Below, piece by piece: positions 30,746 through 40,897 of a stretch of DNA of 64,000 nt (the stretch's first letter is position 1; every line of letters starts with the position of its first letter). This DNA is from Bacillus sp. V5-8f (GTDB lineage Bacteria; Bacillota; Bacilli; Bacillales; DSM-1321). The notes under the pieces were generated by a model. It did not search any database, had not been told where the DNA came from, and was given only the letters and a program-made list of their open reading frames with translations. The stretch spans positions 62,001 to 126,000 of the forward strand of contig NZ_PGUW01000011.1 in the NCBI RefSeq assembly GCF_002863565.1, in the 5' to 3' direction. The position numbers and the translations under genes are program-made.

Positions 30746-31297
30746 GAATGTTTTGGATAATTTACGGTAAAAGACAGGAGACTTTAGCAGCCTGTGTACG
30801 AGAATAGAAGCAATTATAGCTTTCAATGTATCTCCCGGAATATAAATAAGGCTTAATTTTATTGCCTGTAGAAGATCAATATTCATAACAAAAGCTTGAA
30901 TGGGTATGCCAATTAAATAAATCAAGAAAATTCCGACAGTAAGATTTAAAAGTAAAATATTTCGCAATGATAATGTGCGGAAACGCGAAAGTAAATAACC
31001 GATGCAAAACGCAGTAAGCGGGTAGGCAAGCAAATAACCGGCACTTGGCCCTACAAAAACACCGATTCCGCCGCGGCCTCCGGATAGAAGAGGGGCACCG
31101 GCTGCCACAATTAACAAGAAAACAATTTGGCTTAAGGCTCCGAGTCTTGCTCCCAGAACTCCTCCGGCAAGCAGAACACCCAGTGTCTGAAGGGTAATCG
31201 GAACCGGAGTGAATGATAACATGATAGGCGGCACTAATCCTAAAGCGCCCATAACAGCTGCGAATAAAGCAACATACGTCATATCTGTGGTCTTCAT
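30734..31297 (-). CDS. bioY: Biotin transporter BioY
   Basis: S-component of an ECF-type biotin importer, an integral membrane protein with six segments. VALFAAVMGALGLVPPI, FTPVPITLQTLGVLLAGGVLG and GGRGGIGVFVGPSAGYLLAY are BioY signatures. ATG at 31297 has GGAGAG seven bases upstream; a TTG 15 bases earlier overlaps that site. 187 residues. The energy-coupling proteins EcfA/T are encoded elsewhere. Confidence 0.96.
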   Translation of the reverse strand: MKTTDMTYVALFAAVMGALGLVPPIMLSFTPVPITLQTLGVLLAGGVLGARLGALSQIVFLLIVAAGAPLLSGGRGGIGVFVGPSAGYLLAYPLTAFCIGYLLSRFRTLSLRNILLLNLTVGIFLIYLIGIPIQAFVMNIDLLQAIKLSLIYIPGDTLKAIIASILVHRLLKSPVFYRKLSKTFEAH

Positions 31298-31343
31298 AAA
31301 TAATCTCTCCAATTTTAAGAATAATAGATAAATTATAACTTTA

Positions 31344-31373
31344 ATTGTAAATGCTTGTAGGAAAATGTGTCAA
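31344..31373 (-). promoter_or_regulatory. Promoter of bioY
   Basis: Minus strand TTGACA, 18 bases, TACAAT. I looked for a BirA operator (TTGTTAAC half-sites) over it and did not find a convincing one. Confidence 0.6.
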
Positions 31374-31545
31374 CTGCATAATTATTTATGTTTACATATT
31401 TAAGTGTATAGAAAAATCGCCTTTTCCGTTTTTTACTAAGTGGGATGGACAAATGCATTTGGAATATTGGAATTCAAAATTATAAAATGTGGTTAGTTAA
31501 AGTCATCTGCCATCAGCCTATGTAGAGATTTTAAAGGCGGAAAAA

Positions 31546-31821
31546 ATGAATGATAAGCTTGTGGAATATTGTTATCGTCATATGTCCTTCATTCAACATC
31601 TTTATCAATATCTTTTGAGCGATTATGTTAATGAAGTTAATGAGCTGTTCAAACGTTTTATTGAAACAGAAGCTGAGTTACCGAATAATAGGAAAAAATA
31701 TAGGAGTATATGCTCGATTATATTAATCAAATATCTATATACGAAGAGTATAATAAATGAATCATGCAAAAAGCACTTCGTAAAAACTTGTACAATGTTT
31801 AAAGAAAAATTTAAAATCTAA
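31546..31821 (+). CDS. Hypothetical 91-residue protein
   Basis: Basic, probably all-helical, no signal peptide or membrane segment, three cysteines (CYRH, CSII, SCKKH, TCTMF region). Not recognised. A weak GGCGG lies five bases before the ATG and a terminator follows, which favours a real gene. Confidence 0.5.
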   Translation: MNDKLVEYCYRHMSFIQHLYQYLLSDYVNEVNELFKRFIETEAELPNNRKKYRSICSIILIKYLYTKSIINESCKKHFVKTCTMFKEKFKI

Positions 31822-31832
31822 TTAATCATATA

Positions 31833-31860
31833 GGGCAGACCTTTTGTTGTCTGCTCTTTT
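31833..31860 (+). terminator. Terminator after the 91-residue ORF
   Basis: GGCAGAC / GTCTGCT stem with an eight-base loop and TCTTTT tail. Confidence 0.65.
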
Positions 31861-31884
31861 GTCTAAATCAAGGAGGATAACATA

Positions 31885-32208
31885 ATGATCATGATCCAAT
31901 CAGAACAACAGTTTAACGAAACAATCAAGAAGGAACATCCTGTCGTAGTTAAGTTTTTTGCAGGTTGGTGTCCGGATTGTAAAAGAATGGACGCCTTTTT
32001 GCCTTCCGTTTTAGAGGGTGATTTCTCAGACATTCCATTCTTCGAAATAGATAAGGATGCTTTTCCTGAAATTGCTGAATCTTATGATGTTATGGGAATC
32101 CCGAGTTTACTAGTGTTCAGAAACGGAGAAAAGCTAGGTCATTTGCATAGTGCAAACGCAAAAACTCCCGAACAGGTAACAGAGTTTCTTTCAAAATATT
32201 TTTCTTAA
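31885..32208 (+). CDS. ytpP: Thioredoxin-like protein (YtpP)
   Basis: 107-residue thioredoxin-fold protein with the redox motif WCPDC (Cys29, Cys32) and cis-proline GIPSLL. Cytosolic, no signal peptide. The CPDC centre and length match B. subtilis YtpP, proposed to act as an alternative thioredoxin, possibly reducing low-molecular-weight thiol disulfides. AAGGAGG precedes the ATG; own terminator. Confidence 0.93.
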   Translation: MIMIQSEQQFNETIKKEHPVVVKFFAGWCPDCKRMDAFLPSVLEGDFSDIPFFEIDKDAFPEIAESYDVMGIPSLLVFRNGEKLGHLHSANAKTPEQVTEFLSKYFS

Positions 32209-32217
32209 GCTATTCAA

Positions 32218-32255
32218 GAGCTTACTGCTTATCTAGTGGTAAGCTCCCCTTTTTG
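32218..32255 (+). terminator. Terminator of ytpP
   Basis: GAGCTTAC / GTAAGCTC perfect eight-base stem, then CCCTTTTT. Confidence 0.8.
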
Positions 32256-32342
32256 GTAATACTTCTAAAGGTACAGTAAAATTTCTTAAACCCATTCTTA
32301 AAACAGGTTTATGATGAAATCCCCAGAAGGGAGCTATAAAAG

Positions 32343-33008
32343 ATGAGTTCTAGTATTAAAGCATTTATATTTGATGTGTATGGTACATTATTTGATGTCC
32401 ATTCCGTAAAAGAAAAGTGTGATGAACTATACGGCGGCAAAGGTGAAGAAATCAGCTTGTTGTGGAGGGAAAAGCAGCTAGAATACGCATTTTTGCGTCA
32501 ATTGATGGGTAGATATGATACGTTTGTAAACATAACAAAGGACTCATTAAAATACTCCCTGAAAAAATTAAAGCTTGAACATAGCATTCAAAATGAACAA
32601 GCACTAATTGAGGCATATAAAAACCTAGCTTATTATCCGGAAGTGGAGAATGTATTAACCCAACTAAGGCATAAAAAACTTTCCGTTTTTTCTAACGGGT
32701 CCCGGGATATGTTAGAACCGCTTCTTCATAATTCCGGTTTATCCAGTCTGTTTGATGAGGTAATTAGTGTAGACGATATGAAACAATATAAACCCACACC
32801 TGCCTCTTATGGTCATGCATTAAATATCCTGGGCCTTGAGAGGGAAGAAGTGTTATTTATGTCTTCCAATGGCTGGGATATTTCAGGAGCAAGAAACTTC
32901 GGCTTTAAAACTGCTTGGATTAATCGAAACAATCTCCCAGTGGAAGAACTGAATTTGGAACCTGATCGAATTTATTCGGATTTAAAGGGGATACTGGAAT
33001 GGCGGTAA
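32343..33008 (+). CDS. HAD-family hydrolase, 2-haloacid dehalogenase type
   Basis: 221-residue HAD-superfamily protein with an alpha-helical cap. Nucleophile Asp11 in FDVYGTLFD, Ser/Asn in VFSNGSRDML, conserved Lys in QYKPTPASY, and SSNGWDISGARNFG, the signature of L-2-haloacid dehalogenases. Family enzymes replace halogen of 2-haloalkanoic acids with hydroxyl, but many members act on phosphate esters, so the substrate is uncertain. AAGGGAG precedes the ATG. Confidence 0.88.
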   Translation: MSSSIKAFIFDVYGTLFDVHSVKEKCDELYGGKGEEISLLWREKQLEYAFLRQLMGRYDTFVNITKDSLKYSLKKLKLEHSIQNEQALIEAYKNLAYYPEVENVLTQLRHKKLSVFSNGSRDMLEPLLHNSGLSSLFDEVISVDDMKQYKPTPASYGHALNILGLEREEVLFMSSNGWDISGARNFGFKTAWINRNNLPVEELNLEPDRIYSDLKGILEWR

Positions 33009-33196
33009 TTTCTATAATCGATAAAAATCATTAGCCATTGCTACAAAAGTAATAGAATAATTTTCAGAGAAACAAACCCATTTTGAGCAATTTGGGCGTT
33101 ATTTCAATCGTTACCATCCCAAATCATAGAAACTATATCGAAAAGAGGGTAAAATAAACCTACTTAATGTCGTTTACATCATGGAAGGTGTTGAAG

Positions 33197-33841
33197 ATGG
33201 AAAGTATTACGGTAGTTTCCCTGTTGGACGTTATAGGGGAATTGTTTTCAGACGAAATATCAATTGCTGTATCAAATACGAAGGAATATATTTATTACCG
33301 ACCGAGCAAACGGATTGATCTTAAAATCCGGCCAGGGGATCCGGTAAAAGAAGGGACGATCACTTATAAAGCATTAAGGTCCAATCAAAAAGTCTCTGAA
33401 TTTATTAACCGTGACGTGTTTGGCATTCCTTATCACGGTATGGCCATGCCCTTTCTGCACGAAGGAATACTGCAGGGATGCGTAACGGCTATTTCGCCTG
33501 CTTTAACGGATGGAAAATCGGTTGTCACATTAAAGACCCAAGACGGATGGATTCCCATTCCTTTTACACAGGTTACTTACATAGAGTCAAAAGAGAAAAA
33601 GACTTTTGTTCACACCGAAGGCTTGACAGGGACTCATAAAAACTCGCTTCAGGAATTTGAGTTTATATTGCCAAAGGACTATTTTATCCGATGCCATCGA
33701 TCTTTTATCGTGAATGTGAATCATATCAGCGAAATTTATCCTGATACGCATTCTACGTTTTTACTATCGATGAATAATGGTGACAGAGTTCCTGTAAGCC
33801 AGTCCTATTCCAGCTATTTTCGGAGACTGCTAGGATTTTAG
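33197..33841 (+). CDS. LytTR-type transcriptional regulator with sensor domain
   Basis: 214 residues. The C-terminal about 95 residues are a LytTR DNA-binding domain (IPFTQVTYIESKEKKTFVHT, then FIRCHRSFIVNVNHI and VPVSQSY). The N-terminal 115 residues lack a receiver Asp pocket but resemble the sensor half of the soluble receptor at 3011 (VFGIPYHGMAMPFLHEGILQG), so this is a one-component regulator probably sensing a small internal ligand. GGAAGGTG six bases before the ATG at 33197 makes this a better start than 33167. It precedes the CoA-transferase gene and likely controls it. Confidence 0.88.
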   Translation: MESITVVSLLDVIGELFSDEISIAVSNTKEYIYYRPSKRIDLKIRPGDPVKEGTITYKALRSNQKVSEFINRDVFGIPYHGMAMPFLHEGILQGCVTAISPALTDGKSVVTLKTQDGWIPIPFTQVTYIESKEKKTFVHTEGLTGTHKNSLQEFEFILPKDYFIRCHRSFIVNVNHISEIYPDTHSTFLLSMNNGDRVPVSQSYSSYFRRLLGF

Positions 33842-33852
33842 GGTAAAAATAT

Positions 33853-33882
33853 GCTGTTTAGGGAGTTGATTTCGCTGTTTTA
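33853..33882 (+). promoter_or_regulatory. Candidate LytTR binding repeats
   Basis: GCTGTTTA (33853) and GCTGTTTTA (33874) are direct repeats 21 bases apart, two helical turns, the geometry used by AgrA-type LytTR proteins (9-bp repeats, 12-bp spacer). They lie between the LytTR gene and the CoA-transferase, upstream of a possible promoter TTGAAA (33911) / TAAAAT (33936). Confidence 0.5.
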
Positions 33883-33976
33883 TCTGAATTTTCCGTAACC
33901 TATCCCTCGATTGAAATCTGATGTTCTATTCTGGGTAAAATGATTTCATATTCACTTTTGAGAGAGGGATGGCTAA

Positions 33977-35497
33977 ATGGAGAACTTTAGTGAACGGATT
34001 AGAAATCCTCATCTGCGGAATCGTGTAGTAACAGCTGAAGAAGCTGCGTCCTGGATTGAAGATGGCATGACTTTGGGATTGAGTGGCTTTACACGTGCAG
34101 GTGATGTCAAAGCGGTGCCATTCGCTTTGGTGAAACGCGCCGAAAATGAATCATTTAAAGTAAACGTATTTACAGGAGCCTCTTTAGGTTCTGATGTTGA
34201 TAAAATGTTTGCGGAAGCCGGCATCCTTGGCAAGAGACTTCCTTTTCAGGCAGATCCTACGATGCGGAAGGGAATCAACCAGGGGGACTTTTTATTCGTG
34301 GACCAGCATTTGTCCCATACTGCAGAATTAGTGCGTGGAAATGTTATGGACCCTGTCGATATTGCAATATTGGAAGCGGTTGCATTAAATGAAGATGGAA
34401 TGGTTATCCCTACTACGTCGATCGGGAACTCGCTATCCTTTGCTCTGAACGCGAAATCCATCATTATTGAAATTAACATGGCCCAGACCACGGAATTAGA
34501 AGGTTTGCACGATTTGTATGAACCAGGAAAACAAGGAGAAAGGGATCCGATTCCCCTAAAGCAGGCGGATGATCGAATTGGCACGGCTGGAATACCAATT
34601 GATATTAATAAGATTAAAGGAATCGTGTTTACAAACCAGGCGGATTCTCCATCGACTATCGTAGCACCGGATGAGGAAACAGTGATCATGGCACAGCATT
34701 TGATTGAATTCCTGCGGAAGGAAATAGATGCTGGCCGCTTGACTGAACGGCTTGCGCCGCTTCAATCAGGAATCGGTTCCGTTGCAAATGCTGTTTTGCA
34801 TGGGATGTTAGATTCCGAGTTTGAGGATTTAGAAGTATATTCGGAAGTATTGCAGGACGCAGTTTTTGATTTAATGGATGCAGGAAAGGTTCGTTTTGCT
34901 TCTTGTTGTTCTATTACTCTTTCGGAATCAAAGATGAATGACGTGTTCTCGAATTTTGGAAAATATCGTGATCGTTTAATTATGAGACCGCAGGAAATTT
35001 CCAACCATCCTGAAATCATCCGCCGCCTCGGATTGATTTCCATTAACACGGCATTGGAATTGGATATCTACGGCAATGTTAATTCAACCCATGTACTTGG
35101 TACGAAAATGATGAACGGAATCGGTGGATCTGGCGATTTTGCCCGGAATGCCCGTCTCGCCATTTTTGTGACAAAATCAATTGCAAAGGATGGAAAAATA
35201 TCCAGCATTGTTCCTTTTGTTTCCCATGTGGACCATACAGAACATGATGTAGATGTGATTGTCACAGAGCAGGGATATGCAGACTTGCGGGGATTGGCAC
35301 CAAGACAGCGCGTTGAATTGATCATCGAACGCTGTGCCCATCCGATGTATCGTAAACAGCTTTGGGAATATTATCAGGAAGCCCTCACAAGAGGCGGACA
35401 AACTCCTCATGTATTGGAAAAAGCTTTTTCCTGGCACACGAATTTTGCACAAAACGGAACCATGCTTGAATCTGCTGCTTTTGCAGAAACTATTTAA
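33977..35497 (+). CDS. Succinyl-CoA:acetate CoA-transferase (AarC/Cat1 family)
   Basis: 506-residue class I CoA-transferase of the acetyl-CoA hydrolase/transferase family, moving CoA between acetate and succinate. The catalytic glutamate is Glu290 in VYSEVLQD; GIGSVANAV, GNVNSTH, GIGGSGDFARNA and TEQGYADLRGL are typical. This enzyme lets cells detoxify or use acetate and can replace succinyl-CoA synthetase in the TCA cycle. Start follows GAGAGGGATGG. Placed directly after the LytTR regulator, 135 bases apart, with its own terminator. Confidence 0.93.
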   Translation: MENFSERIRNPHLRNRVVTAEEAASWIEDGMTLGLSGFTRAGDVKAVPFALVKRAENESFKVNVFTGASLGSDVDKMFAEAGILGKRLPFQADPTMRKGINQGDFLFVDQHLSHTAELVRGNVMDPVDIAILEAVALNEDGMVIPTTSIGNSLSFALNAKSIIIEINMAQTTELEGLHDLYEPGKQGERDPIPLKQADDRIGTAGIPIDINKIKGIVFTNQADSPSTIVAPDEETVIMAQHLIEFLRKEIDAGRLTERLAPLQSGIGSVANAVLHGMLDSEFEDLEVYSEVLQDAVFDLMDAGKVRFASCCSITLSESKMNDVFSNFGKYRDRLIMRPQEISNHPEIIRRLGLISINTALELDIYGNVNSTHVLGTKMMNGIGGSGDFARNARLAIFVTKSIAKDGKISSIVPFVSHVDHTEHDVDVIVTEQGYADLRGLAPRQRVELIIERCAHPMYRKQLWEYYQEALTRGGQTPHVLEKAFSWHTNFAQNGTMLESAAFAETI

Positions 35498-35512
35498 TCT
35501 AAAAAAATAAAA

Positions 35513-35550
35513 GGAGGTTTTCCCAGGTGGAAACCTTTCTTTTTTATTTT
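35513..35550 (+). terminator. Terminator of the CoA-transferase gene
   Basis: AGGTTTTCC / GGAAACCT stem with one bulged T, then TTCTTTTTT. Confidence 0.75.
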
Positions 35551-35834
35551 AAGGATAGCTCCTAAACCTGCAGAAGTAGAATTTTTAGTTCTACAAAGGC
35601 TCTATTGTGCAGTCGGGAATCCCACAGTATTTTTTCGCTAAGTGCAACTCCTCCTCGTTAATGATTAATATCCATAAGAAGATTCACTTTCGATAGGGAC
35701 TACAGTAGATTTAGGAATGATATTGTCATCGATGGTTGCGCTATTGCTCATATTAGGAGGTTCATAGAGTCACTAGCCAGAATTCAATTTATAAAACTGC
35801 ATTCAATGGCAGATTGTAAGAAAGGGAGTTAAAA
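35551..35834. other. Leader region before cobT
   Basis: About 280 bases with a hairpin GTAGAATTTTTAGTTCTAC (35576-35594). I checked it for a cobalamin riboswitch because cobT follows, but the conserved B12-box and GCCACT blocks are not recognisable. Confidence 0.4.
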
Positions 35835-36884
35835 ATGAAAACAATGACCGGACAAATTCCTGCTATTGATAAAGAGACAGGACGAAAGGTGAAAGAATAT
35901 ATTGATACGTTAACGAAGCCGGTGGGGAGTTTGGGTAGACTAGAGGAAATTGCGATAAAGTTGGCAGAAATCACATCCGATGAATTTCCTGTTGTCACAC
36001 CTCCTGGGGTGATTGTATTTGCTGCAGACCATGGTGTCGTGGAAGAGGGCATCTCCGCTTATCCGCAAGAGGTAACGGCACAAATGGTGCATAACTTTGT
36101 CGGCGGTGGTGCTGCGATAAATGTGTTTAGCAGACAGATTGGCGCCTTGTTTGAAGTTGTGGATGTAGGAGTCGCACAGGATCTGCAGTTCGATGGTGTT
36201 GAGATGTGTAAAGTTCGATATGGAACAGCAAACTTTTGCAGGCAGGATGCCATGAGCAGAGAAGAAACGGAAAAAGCAATCCAAGTTGGATACGAACGAG
36301 CTGAAAACATGATTAAGAAAGGCATCAGATGCTTGATACTTGGGGAAATGGGGATAGGGAACACAACTGCAAGCAGTGCGATATTGGCTGTTTTAAGCGG
36401 TAAAAGCCTCGACGCATTAGTAGGGCCTGGAACAGGAATCGGCAGCAAAACTATTGCCCATAAACAAATGGTTATTCAGCGTGCACTAGAAACTCGAAAA
36501 CCGGATCAAAACGATCCTATTGATATATTGTCTAAGATCGGCGGACTGGAAATTGCAGCGATAACAGGTGCGATGCTAGCAGGGGCGAAGCATCGAATCC
36601 CGGTTCTTGTTGATGGGTTCATTTGTACAGTTTCCGCACTTGCTGCAAAAGAAATTTGCAGTACAACAATTGACTATATGTTTATTTCACACCGTTCAAC
36701 TGAACCGGGACATGAGATAGCAATCCGGATGCTGGGTAAGGAGCCGATTCTTGATCTGGGCCTTCGATTAGGGGAAGCTAGCGGGGGAGCTGTGGCTTTC
36801 CCAATAATACAATCAGCATCTTTAATGCTGAGGGAAATGGCTACTTTTACATCTGCAGGCGTTTCTGGTATAGAGAAAATGTAA
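35835..36884 (+). CDS. cobT: Nicotinate-nucleotide:dimethylbenzimidazole phosphoribosyltransferase
   Basis: Activates the lower ligand base of cobalamin by transferring ribose-phosphate from nicotinate mononucleotide. LTKPVGSLGRLEEIA, FAADHGVVEEGISAYP, GEMGIGNTT, GPGTGIG and SHRSTEPGHE are diagnostic; 349 residues, usual length. AAGGGAG before the ATG. No other cobalamin gene is nearby, so it probably serves lower-ligand remodelling or salvage (inference). Confidence 0.96.
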   Translation: MKTMTGQIPAIDKETGRKVKEYIDTLTKPVGSLGRLEEIAIKLAEITSDEFPVVTPPGVIVFAADHGVVEEGISAYPQEVTAQMVHNFVGGGAAINVFSRQIGALFEVVDVGVAQDLQFDGVEMCKVRYGTANFCRQDAMSREETEKAIQVGYERAENMIKKGIRCLILGEMGIGNTTASSAILAVLSGKSLDALVGPGTGIGSKTIAHKQMVIQRALETRKPDQNDPIDILSKIGGLEIAAITGAMLAGAKHRIPVLVDGFICTVSALAAKEICSTTIDYMFISHRSTEPGHEIAIRMLGKEPILDLGLRLGEASGGAVAFPIIQSASLMLREMATFTSAGVSGIEKM

Positions 36885-37398
36885 AGGAAATGGTCTAATG
36901 CTAAGAACTAACTAGTATATGAGGCACCGGTGAGAGGGGTAAATTAAACTAGCTGTGAATGACGTGTTTGAAATGTCGCTGTCTTTTCTATCGACGGGTT
37001 AGTAAGGAAGGATGGCTCAATATACAGAGAACAAGGCAAAGCTTAATTTTCATTAGTCTGTCAGGAGAGGCTCTTGTTCTTAGTTGTAGAAGAAAAAACC
37101 AAAACTGGCCCGTGCCTTGAACAGTTTTTGGACTGAATTCCTTATGAAGCGAATAAATGATTTCCAATTCTTTTTATCGTTGAACGTGTGAATATCCAAT
37201 CGCTTGTAGCATGTTAAGGATTATAGTAGTATACCGCACCTTTTGATGTGCTTCTGCATCATTGCAAAAACTAAATTCTATCATTTGATTCCAATTGAAG
37301 AATATGCCTAAATGAATATAGGACTGGAATATGGTTCCCACATAATGGAACTTACAATGTCCCCTATATATAGAAGATGGAAAGGGCTGATCAATCAA
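36885..37398. other. Spacer between cobT and the SDR gene
   Basis: About 510 bases without a convincing gene; a longer frame of the SDR from 37312 enters it but lacks family similarity there. Confidence 0.45.
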
Positions 37399-38199
37399 AT
37401 GAAACTCGAACTGGAAAATAAGACGGCACTTGTTACAGGAGGAAGTAAGGGGATTGGGAAGGCTATTGCCTTGGCGTTTGCTAAAGAAGGTGCAAATGTT
37501 ATTATATGTGGACGCGGTCAAGAGGCATTGGATGAAGCGAAGAAAGAAATAGAGGAAAACGGCGGAAAGGTTCTTGCTGTCCGGGCCGATTTATCGAAGC
37601 AGGAGGATGTAGATCATCTTATTTCTGAGGCGATACGTCAATACAATACTATTGATATTCTTGTAAACAATGCAGGGGTGGCAAGTGGATTTGATGATTT
37701 TGAAGCACTTGAGATTGAGGACTGGCAGCGTCTTTTTGATATCAATCTTTTTGGTACCGTACGTGTTACAAAGGCTGTTATTCCGTATATGAAAAAAGCC
37801 GAATTTGGACGGATCATTAATATCTCCTCTGAATCCGGAGTGCAGCCAGACCCATTCATGCCGCATTATAACGCTTCAAAGGCAGCGCTGATCAACTTTA
37901 CCAAGAGCTTGTCAAAAGCATATGCCGATCAGGGGATTCTCGTTAATACCGTTTCTCCTGCCTTTATTATGACGCCGATGCTGGAGAAGCTGTTAAAAGA
38001 TAATGCTGAAAAGCAAAACATCACGTATGAAGAAGCTACACAGCAGTTTCTAAAGGAAAACCGGCCACACGTGGAAGTGAAACGGCCGGGGACAGTGGAA
38101 GAGGTCGCATCAGCTGTTTTATTCCTGGCCTCTGGCAAGGCTGGCTTTATTAATGGAGTGAACCTTCGTGTAGACGGGGGCTCTGTAGCGAGTCAATAA
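37399..38199 (+). CDS. Short-chain dehydrogenase/reductase
   Basis: 266-residue SDR with NAD(P)-binding TGGSKGIGKAIA, NNAG, and the catalytic set Ser (ISSESG), Tyr and Lys (YNASK). C-terminal RVDGGS is typical of FabG-like members. The AKEGANVIICGR segment with an Arg after the second strand hints at NADPH preference. Substrate unknown. I use the ATG at 37399 (MKLELENKTALVTGG); an earlier ATG at 37312 adds 29 residues absent from the family. The AAAGGG site is 12 bases upstream, a little far. Confidence 0.85.
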   Translation: MKLELENKTALVTGGSKGIGKAIALAFAKEGANVIICGRGQEALDEAKKEIEENGGKVLAVRADLSKQEDVDHLISEAIRQYNTIDILVNNAGVASGFDDFEALEIEDWQRLFDINLFGTVRVTKAVIPYMKKAEFGRIINISSESGVQPDPFMPHYNASKAALINFTKSLSKAYADQGILVNTVSPAFIMTPMLEKLLKDNAEKQNITYEEATQQFLKENRPHVEVKRPGTVEEVASAVLFLASGKAGFINGVNLRVDGGSVASQ

Positions 38200-38485
38200 T
38201 ATTGTTTTACTTAACAAATTTAGGCACCGTTGCATTTGTGTTACCGGTGTCTATTTTTTATCCCTGATATTCAATATCCATCTAAGGTTCCTTTGCTGTC
38301 TTAGTTAATAATATCGATCTTTCACATTGGATTAGAGTTGAAGTGCAATTTATCAATTTGAAATCTCATGATGAAACTGGAATACGCTAGTTGGGTAAAC
38401 AGCAAACTATTCTAGTGAGTAAAAAAGGGGATTCCTTGATGATATTAGGGTATAAGATGTATGTCAGCTAGATGGAGGAATATAC

Positions 38486-39265
38486 ATGAATGGTACATTA
38501 ACGAATCAGTTCATAATTGTTACAGGTGCTTCAAGCGGGTTAGGTCTAGCGATGGCAAAAGCGCTCCTTATGCAAGGTGCAACGGTTGCCTTGGCTTCAC
38601 GCTCGGGTGCTAAGTTAACAAAGGCCGTTCAGCAGTTGAGGGAAATGGGATTTGACGCTGTCGAACTGGGGATGGATGTCCGATCCGAGCAATCCATTAA
38701 AGAAGCAGCAGAATGGGTTAAAAGGGAATGGGGAAGAATTGATGTTCTCGTGAATAATGCCGGGATTGGCATGAAAACGGTCAATCCGAATTTTTTGACC
38801 GAACCGCAGCCGTTTTTTCAAGTATCACCGGAAGGTTTTCGTGATTTGATGGATACGAATGTGACAGGATATTTTTTGGTATCACGCACTTTTGCGCCTC
38901 TAATGGTACAGCAAGGAAGCGGAAAAATCATAAATATCTCCATGAATTATGAAACAATGAAAAGAAAAGGCTTTGTCCCGTATGGTCCATCACGTGCCGC
39001 AACGGAGTCTCTCTCGTTTATCATGGCTGAGGATTTGAAGGAATATGGTGTAACCGTTAACATGCTGCTTCCTGGAGGAGCAACTGTAACAGGGATGATA
39101 CCCGAAGAAGTAAGGGAGCAGCTGGAGGGAAAAGTCAATCTGCTTGACCCAGAAGTGATGGCAGAACCGGTTGTGTACCTCGCTTCAGCAGAATCCGATG
39201 GGCTTACCGGGGAACGAATTGTAGCAGTGGAATTCGAGAAATGGAAGACAGAAAGGGGAAGATAA
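38486..39265 (+). CDS. SDR-family protein with YxxxR in place of YxxxK
   Basis: 259-residue SDR: cofactor motif [18 protein letters not shown], then [10 protein letters not shown] and YGPSRAATE. The active-site Lys after Tyr is Arg here (Y-G-P-S-R), which may weaken or change catalysis. AGATGGAGG before the ATG. The next gene starts one base after its stop, so the two form an operon with an aldo/keto reductase, suggesting consecutive carbonyl reductions on one substrate class (inference). Confidence 0.85.
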   Translation: MNGTLTNQFIIVTGASSGLGLAMAKALLMQGATVALASRSGAKLTKAVQQLREMGFDAVELGMDVRSEQSIKEAAEWVKREWGRIDVLVNNAGIGMKTVNPNFLTEPQPFFQVSPEGFRDLMDTNVTGYFLVSRTFAPLMVQQGSGKIINISMNYETMKRKGFVPYGPSRAATESLSFIMAEDLKEYGVTVNMLLPGGATVTGMIPEEVREQLEGKVNLLDPEVMAEPVVYLASAESDGLTGERIVAVEFEKWKTERGR

Positions 39266-39266
39266 A

Positions 39267-40253
<987 letters not shown>

Positions 40254-40897
40254 CCGTTGGTACCGGGAATTTCTCAGGTTTGTTTACGAATAACTTTAAC
40301 AATCAGAGCAGGACCTTTAATGGAACAAAATGTTTGATTTAGTAACCAAATAAAATTATTGCGGTTCATTTCAACGCAAAACTCTCGTCACCAAGTGGTT
40401 ACAATCTCTGATGATTCGTTTGGTATTTGTAAATATTTCACAAATAAATGGAAACCGGCCTATTGGAATAATGCTTCCAAAAGGAAACAGCTGAAGTAAT
40501 CATCTGTTTCCATTGGGAGCTTTTTCTATGGGGTGTGGCCAGCAAGCCGTTCTTAACTAGTTAGTGAACCTAGCCTGAATAAGTATAAATGTGCTTAACA
40601 GCTGTCAGGTACTGAGCCCCATGGCAAGGAAATTTTTACATAGAGTGCGATAAGATAGCAGTGCCATCAAGTGATTTCAACGATTTTAAAAGCATACCCT
40701 CTTACAAGGGACTAGGGTAATTCGAAAACGTTTTTGGGGAACAGGATGGCAGGTTTGAAAGTCTTAAAAGCACAATACTAAAAATGTTCTACAAAATTCG
40801 GAAGTACTGGAAGGTAAAATTATTTGAATTTTAACATTAGATATAATAGTGTGTTAATACAGTAATAAATAGATATTAAATAAGGGAGTTCAATTTT
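40254..40897. other. Intergenic region with one terminator
   Basis: About 640 bases. A nested hairpin and T run at 40473-40525 end the reductase transcript; the rest shows no gene or recognisable regulatory RNA. Confidence 0.5.
40473..40525 (+). terminator. Terminator of the SDR-reductase operon
   Basis: Inner stem GGAAACAG / CTGTTTCC and outer stem GCTTCC / GGGAGC followed by TTTTT. Confidence 0.75.

Noticed and set aside
31298-31400. BirA operator over the bioY promoter
   Set aside because: The promoter is clear but no pair of TTGTTAAC-like half-sites with the right spacing is visible.
35551-35834. Cobalamin riboswitch before cobT
   Set aside because: Expected from gene function, but the B12 box and the GCCACT block could not be found; only a small hairpin is present.
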